A stretch of 64,000 nt of DNA, from NCBI RefSeq assembly GCF_003601975.1, contig NZ_QZWZ01000021.1, forward strand, positions 1-64,000, given 5' to 3'. The position numbers were made by a program, and so were the translations under genes. This stretch comes from Mesorhizobium waimense (GTDB taxonomy: Bacteria > Pseudomonadota > Alphaproteobacteria > Rhizobiales > Rhizobiaceae). Shown piece after piece: positions 61,463-64,000 of this stretch (its first letter is position 1; the number at the start of each line of letters is the position of its first letter). The notes beneath the pieces were generated by a model. It was given only the letters and a program-made list of their open reading frames with translations, ran no database searches and had not been told where the DNA came from.

Positions 61463-62083
61463 TCAGCCTTCCAGCACTTCCTTCGACGCCACGGTGGAAT
61501 CGGCGTTGAGCTTGTAGATCACCGGCACGCCGGTGCCGAGTTCCAGCTTGACGATCTCCTCGCCGCTCTTGCCGTCCAGCGCCATGATCAGCGCGCGCAG
61601 CGAATTGCCGTGTGCCGCGACCAGCACGGTTTCGCCGCGCAGCACATGCGGCTGCAGATCGTGCAAATAGTAAGGCCAGACCCGCGCCCCGGTGTCCTTC
61701 AGGCTTTCGCCGTCTGGCGGCGAGACGTCGTAGGAACGGCGCCAGATATGCACCTGCTCCTCGCCCCACTTCTTGCGCGCATCGTCCTTGTTGAGGCCGG
61801 AGAGGTCGCCATAGTCGCGCTCGTTCAGCGCCTGGTCGCGGATCGTCTTCAGCTCGCTCTGGCCGACCGCGTCGAGAATGTGCTGGCAGGTTTTTTGGGC
61901 CCGGATCAGCGCCGAGGTGAAGGCGATGTCGAACTTCAGGCCGCGCGCCTTGAGCTTCGCGCCTGCGTCCTTGGCCTCCTTGTGGCCCTGTTCGGTCAGG
62001 TCGACGTCGCGCCAGCCGGTGAACAGGTTCTTCAGGTTCCATTCGCTCTGGCCATGGCGCACGAGCACGAGAGTTCCCGACAT
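61463..62083 (-). CDS. gpmA: 2,3-bisphosphoglycerate-dependent phosphoglycerate mutase
   Basis: The 206 residues have the phosphohistidine motif LVLVRHGQSEWNLKNLFTGW, the ALNERDYGDLSGLNKDDARKK region and the second His motif VLVAAHGNSLRALIMALDGK. It interconverts 3- and 2-phosphoglycerate in glycolysis. GGAG precedes the start. It lies downstream of dapB with a 93-base gap. Confidence 0.94.
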   Translation of the reverse strand: MSGTLVLVRHGQSEWNLKNLFTGWRDVDLTEQGHKEAKDAGAKLKARGLKFDIAFTSALIRAQKTCQHILDAVGQSELKTIRDQALNERDYGDLSGLNKDDARKKWGEEQVHIWRRSYDVSPPDGESLKDTGARVWPYYLHDLQPHVLRGETVLVAAHGNSLRALIMALDGKSGEEIVKLELGTGVPVIYKLNADSTVASKEVLEG

Positions 62084-62176
62084 GTTTGCTCCTTCGAGTT
62101 TGAGAGCAATTCCAGGAAAAGTGTGTAGCGGTTTTCCGTCCGGAATTGCGTAAGAACAAGAAACTTCTGAAACGCC

Positions 62177-62989
62177 TCAGGCGAGCCCGAGCACGTCCCG
62201 CATCGAATACAGTCCAGGCTTCTTGCCGCGCGCCCAAAGTGCGGCCTTGACCGCGCCGCGGGCAAAGATCGCCCGGTCCTCGGCATGGTGGGCAAGCGTG
62301 ATACGCTCGCCCGTGCCGGCCAGAACCACGGAATGATCGCCGACCACCGAGCCGCCGCGCAGTGAGGCGAAGCCGATCGAGCCCGTCTTGCGCACGCCGG
62401 TATGGCCGTCGCGCACGCGCACATCGTTGCCAGCCAGCGGAATGCCGCGCCCTGCGGCGGCTGCTTCGCCGAGCAGCAATGCGGTACCGGACGGGGCGTC
62501 GACCTTGTGGCGGTGGTGCATTTCCAGGATCTCGATGTCGAAATCGTCAGCGTCAAGCGCCTTCGCGGCCTGTTCCACCAGCACCGCCAGCAGGTTGACG
62601 CCGAGGCTCATATTGCCGGACTTGACGATCGTCGCGTGGCGCGCCGCCGCCGCGATCGCGGCATTGTCGTCGGCCGAGCAGCCGGTGGTGCCGATGACAT
62701 GGGCAATGCGCGCCTGCGCCGCGTAGCCGGCGAATTCGACGGTCGCAGCCGGTGCGGTGAAATCGAGCACGCCGTCAGCCTTGGCGAAGGCCGGCAGCGG
62801 ATCGTCGACGATCGGCACGTTGATGATGCCGATGCCGGCAAGCTCTCCGGCATCCTTGCCGAGATAGGGCGAACCCGGCCGCTCGACCGCGCCGGCGACG
62901 CGCGCGCCCGGCATCGTATGGATGGCACGGATCAGCGTCTGGCCCATGCGGCCGGCCGCGCCTACCACCACCAGGCCCATATCGCTCAT
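62177..62989 (-). CDS. dapB: 4-hydroxy-tetrahydrodipicolinate reductase
   Basis: The 270 residues have the NAD(P) site VVVGAAGRMGQTLIRAIHTM and the DapB signature ILEMHHRHKVDAPSGTALLL with catalytic His/Lys. It acts in the diaminopimelate/lysine pathway. Its start overlaps the exporter gene stop (ATGA). Confidence 0.95.
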   Translation of the reverse strand: MSDMGLVVVGAAGRMGQTLIRAIHTMPGARVAGAVERPGSPYLGKDAGELAGIGIINVPIVDDPLPAFAKADGVLDFTAPAATVEFAGYAAQARIAHVIGTTGCSADDNAAIAAAARHATIVKSGNMSLGVNLLAVLVEQAAKALDADDFDIEILEMHHRHKVDAPSGTALLLGEAAAAGRGIPLAGNDVRVRDGHTGVRKTGSIGFASLRGGSVVGDHSVVLAGTGERITLAHHAEDRAIFARGAVKAALWARGKKPGLYSMRDVLGLA

Positions 62990-64000
62990 GCTGTTCTCCC
63001 GACCACCTTCTTCGCGCGGCTGCGCGGCAGCGGAGTTTGGATTGGCTTGGCGTCGTCGACAAGCCCCAGCCCCTTCTTGCCCTGCACCCGGTGGAAGCGG
63101 GCATAGACGCTGTGCGGGTCGGCCATCAGCGCCGCATGCGTGCCTTCCTCGACCAGCCGGCCCTCTTCCAGCACGATGATGTGGTCGGCATTGACCACCG
63201 TCGACAGCCGGTGCGCGATCACGATGGTGGTGCGCCCTTCCATGACATGGGTCAGCGCTTCCTGGACGCGCGCTTCCGCCTCATTGTCGAGCGCCGACGT
63301 CGCCTCGTCGAGCAGCAGGATCGGCGCATTCCGCACGATGGCGCGGGCGATCGACACGCGCTGGCGCTGGCCGCCCGATAGCGTCACGCCGTTTTCGCCG
63401 ACGGGGGTGTCATAGCCCTCCGGCTGCTGGCGGATGAATTCGTCGGCCGCGGCCTGCATTGCCGCCTGCTCGATCTCGGCATCGCTGGCGGAGGGCCGCC
63501 CATAGCGGATGTTGTCGCGGATGGTGCCCTCGAACAGATAGGGCGCCTGCGAGACATAGGCGATCGAACCGCGCAGCGACTTCTTGGTCACCTTTGAGAT
63601 GTCCTGGCCGTCGATCATTATGTTGCCTTGGTCGACATCGTAGAAGCGCTGCAGCAGCGCCACCAGCGTCGATTTGCCGGCACCCGAGGCGCCGACGATG
63701 GCCGTCATCTTGCCGGCCTGGGCGGTGAAGCTCAGCTCCTGCAGCACCGGCGTTTCCGGCACATAGCCGAACGAGACGTTGTTGAAGTGCACCTCGCCGG
63801 TGGTGACCCTGGCTTCGACTGCGCCCGACGTATCGCCCTGCTGCGGCTCGATGTCGAGAAGCTCATAGATCATGCGCGCATTGACCAGAGCGCGTTCCAT
63901 GCCGACCTGCATACGCGCCAGCCGCCGCGCCGGATCATAGGCGAGCGTCAGCGCCGTGATGAAGGAAAACACCGCGCCCGGCGGCTGGCCGAGAACGGTA
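62986..64000 (-). CDS. ABC exporter, MsbA-type (partial, N-terminus outside window)
   Basis: The frame stays open to the window edge, so the N-terminal membrane domain is cut; only its end (AYDPARRLARMQVGMERALV) is present. The nucleotide-binding domain is complete: Walker A GASGAGKSTLVALLQRFYDV, Q-loop AYVSQAPYLFEGTIRDNIRY, signature VTLSGGQRQRVSIARAI, Walker B ILLLDEATSALD and H-loop IVIAHRLSTV. It is an ATP-binding cassette/permease fusion likely exporting lipid or a hydrophobic compound. It is coupled to dapB. Confidence 0.9.
   Translation of the reverse strand, partial: TVLGQPPGAVFSFITALTLAYDPARRLARMQVGMERALVNARMIYELLDIEPQQGDTSGAVEARVTTGEVHFNNVSFGYVPETPVLQELSFTAQAGKMTAIVGASGAGKSTLVALLQRFYDVDQGNIMIDGQDISKVTKKSLRGSIAYVSQAPYLFEGTIRDNIRYGRPSASDAEIEQAAMQAAADEFIRQQPEGYDTPVGENGVTLSGGQRQRVSIARAIVRNAPILLLDEATSALDNEAEARVQEALTHVMEGRTTIVIAHRLSTVVNADHIIVLEEGRLVEEGTHAALMADPHSVYARFHRVQGKKGLGLVDDAKPIQTPLPRSRAKKVVGRTA

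Overview
The window is a chromosomal segment of a GC-rich alphaproteobacterium of the Rhizobiales, most like Mesorhizobium. The evidence is the gene order holA / parB-parA-rsmG-mnmG-mnmE / rho-hemJ-hemE / PPDK regulator-maf-aroE-coaE-dnaQ / secB-fxsA-Tim44-mltA-Smr, together with DUF982, DUF1236 and BTLCP proteins, CtrA-type TTAA-N7-TTAA boxes, GANTC sites and dispersed intergenic mosaic repeats. The assignment rests on family and synteny knowledge; no search was run.

Layout. 1-6.2 kb is a low-density stretch of tiny membrane or secreted proteins and decaying genes: a frameshifted DUF982 gene, an isoprenylcysteine-methyltransferase-like gene with two frameshifts, a histidine-kinase tail, and a frameshifted phytanoyl-CoA-dioxygenase-like gene. 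6.2-13.5 kb is a sugar-uptake locus: an AraC regulator divergent from a CUT1 ABC transporter (binding protein, two permeases, ATPase) that ends in a fused Gfo/Idh/MocA-aldo/keto reductase. 13.7-16.5 kb has an Lrp regulator divergent from a saccharopine-dehydrogenase-family gene, then a glycosyltransferase-like gene. 16.5-21.8 kb is a complete branched-chain 2-oxoacid dehydrogenase operon (E1 alpha, E1 beta, E2, E3).

22.3-44 kb is the replication-origin neighbourhood. All genes from hemE down to parB read leftwards, and the PPDK-regulator/maf/aroE/coaE/dnaQ block reads rightwards. The hemE-PPDK-regulator gap carries a perfect DnaA box, a second near-perfect box and five GANTC sites, and matches the position of the Caulobacter origin, so I call it the putative oriC. 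Four near-perfect parS sites lie 6-9 kb away, around rsmG/mnmG/mnmE.

44-64 kb holds envelope and storage genes (BTLCP peptidase, PHA depolymerase, RlpA, the first and last of these three having CtrA-type boxes), a taurine tauABC operon with a beheaded tauD, and a sulfur amino acid cluster (Cys-rich Rrf2 regulator, FAD/NAD(P) oxidoreductase, cystathionine beta-synthase, gamma-lyase). These are followed by a D-amino-acid dehydrogenase with an Asp/Glu-racemase-like enzyme, a cNMP-binding/thioredoxin-reductase-like flavoprotein coupled to a UBP zinc-finger protein, tRNA-Leu(CAG), gpmA, dapB and a partial MsbA-type exporter.

Two repeat families are scattered between genes. One is a mosaic element built around GGAGCGAAGCGACG and GGCATGGATCC, often in inverted pairs. 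The other is a CTCCCCC/GGGGGAG palindrome. One inverted pair of the first family brackets a frameshifted GIY-YIG endonuclease gene.
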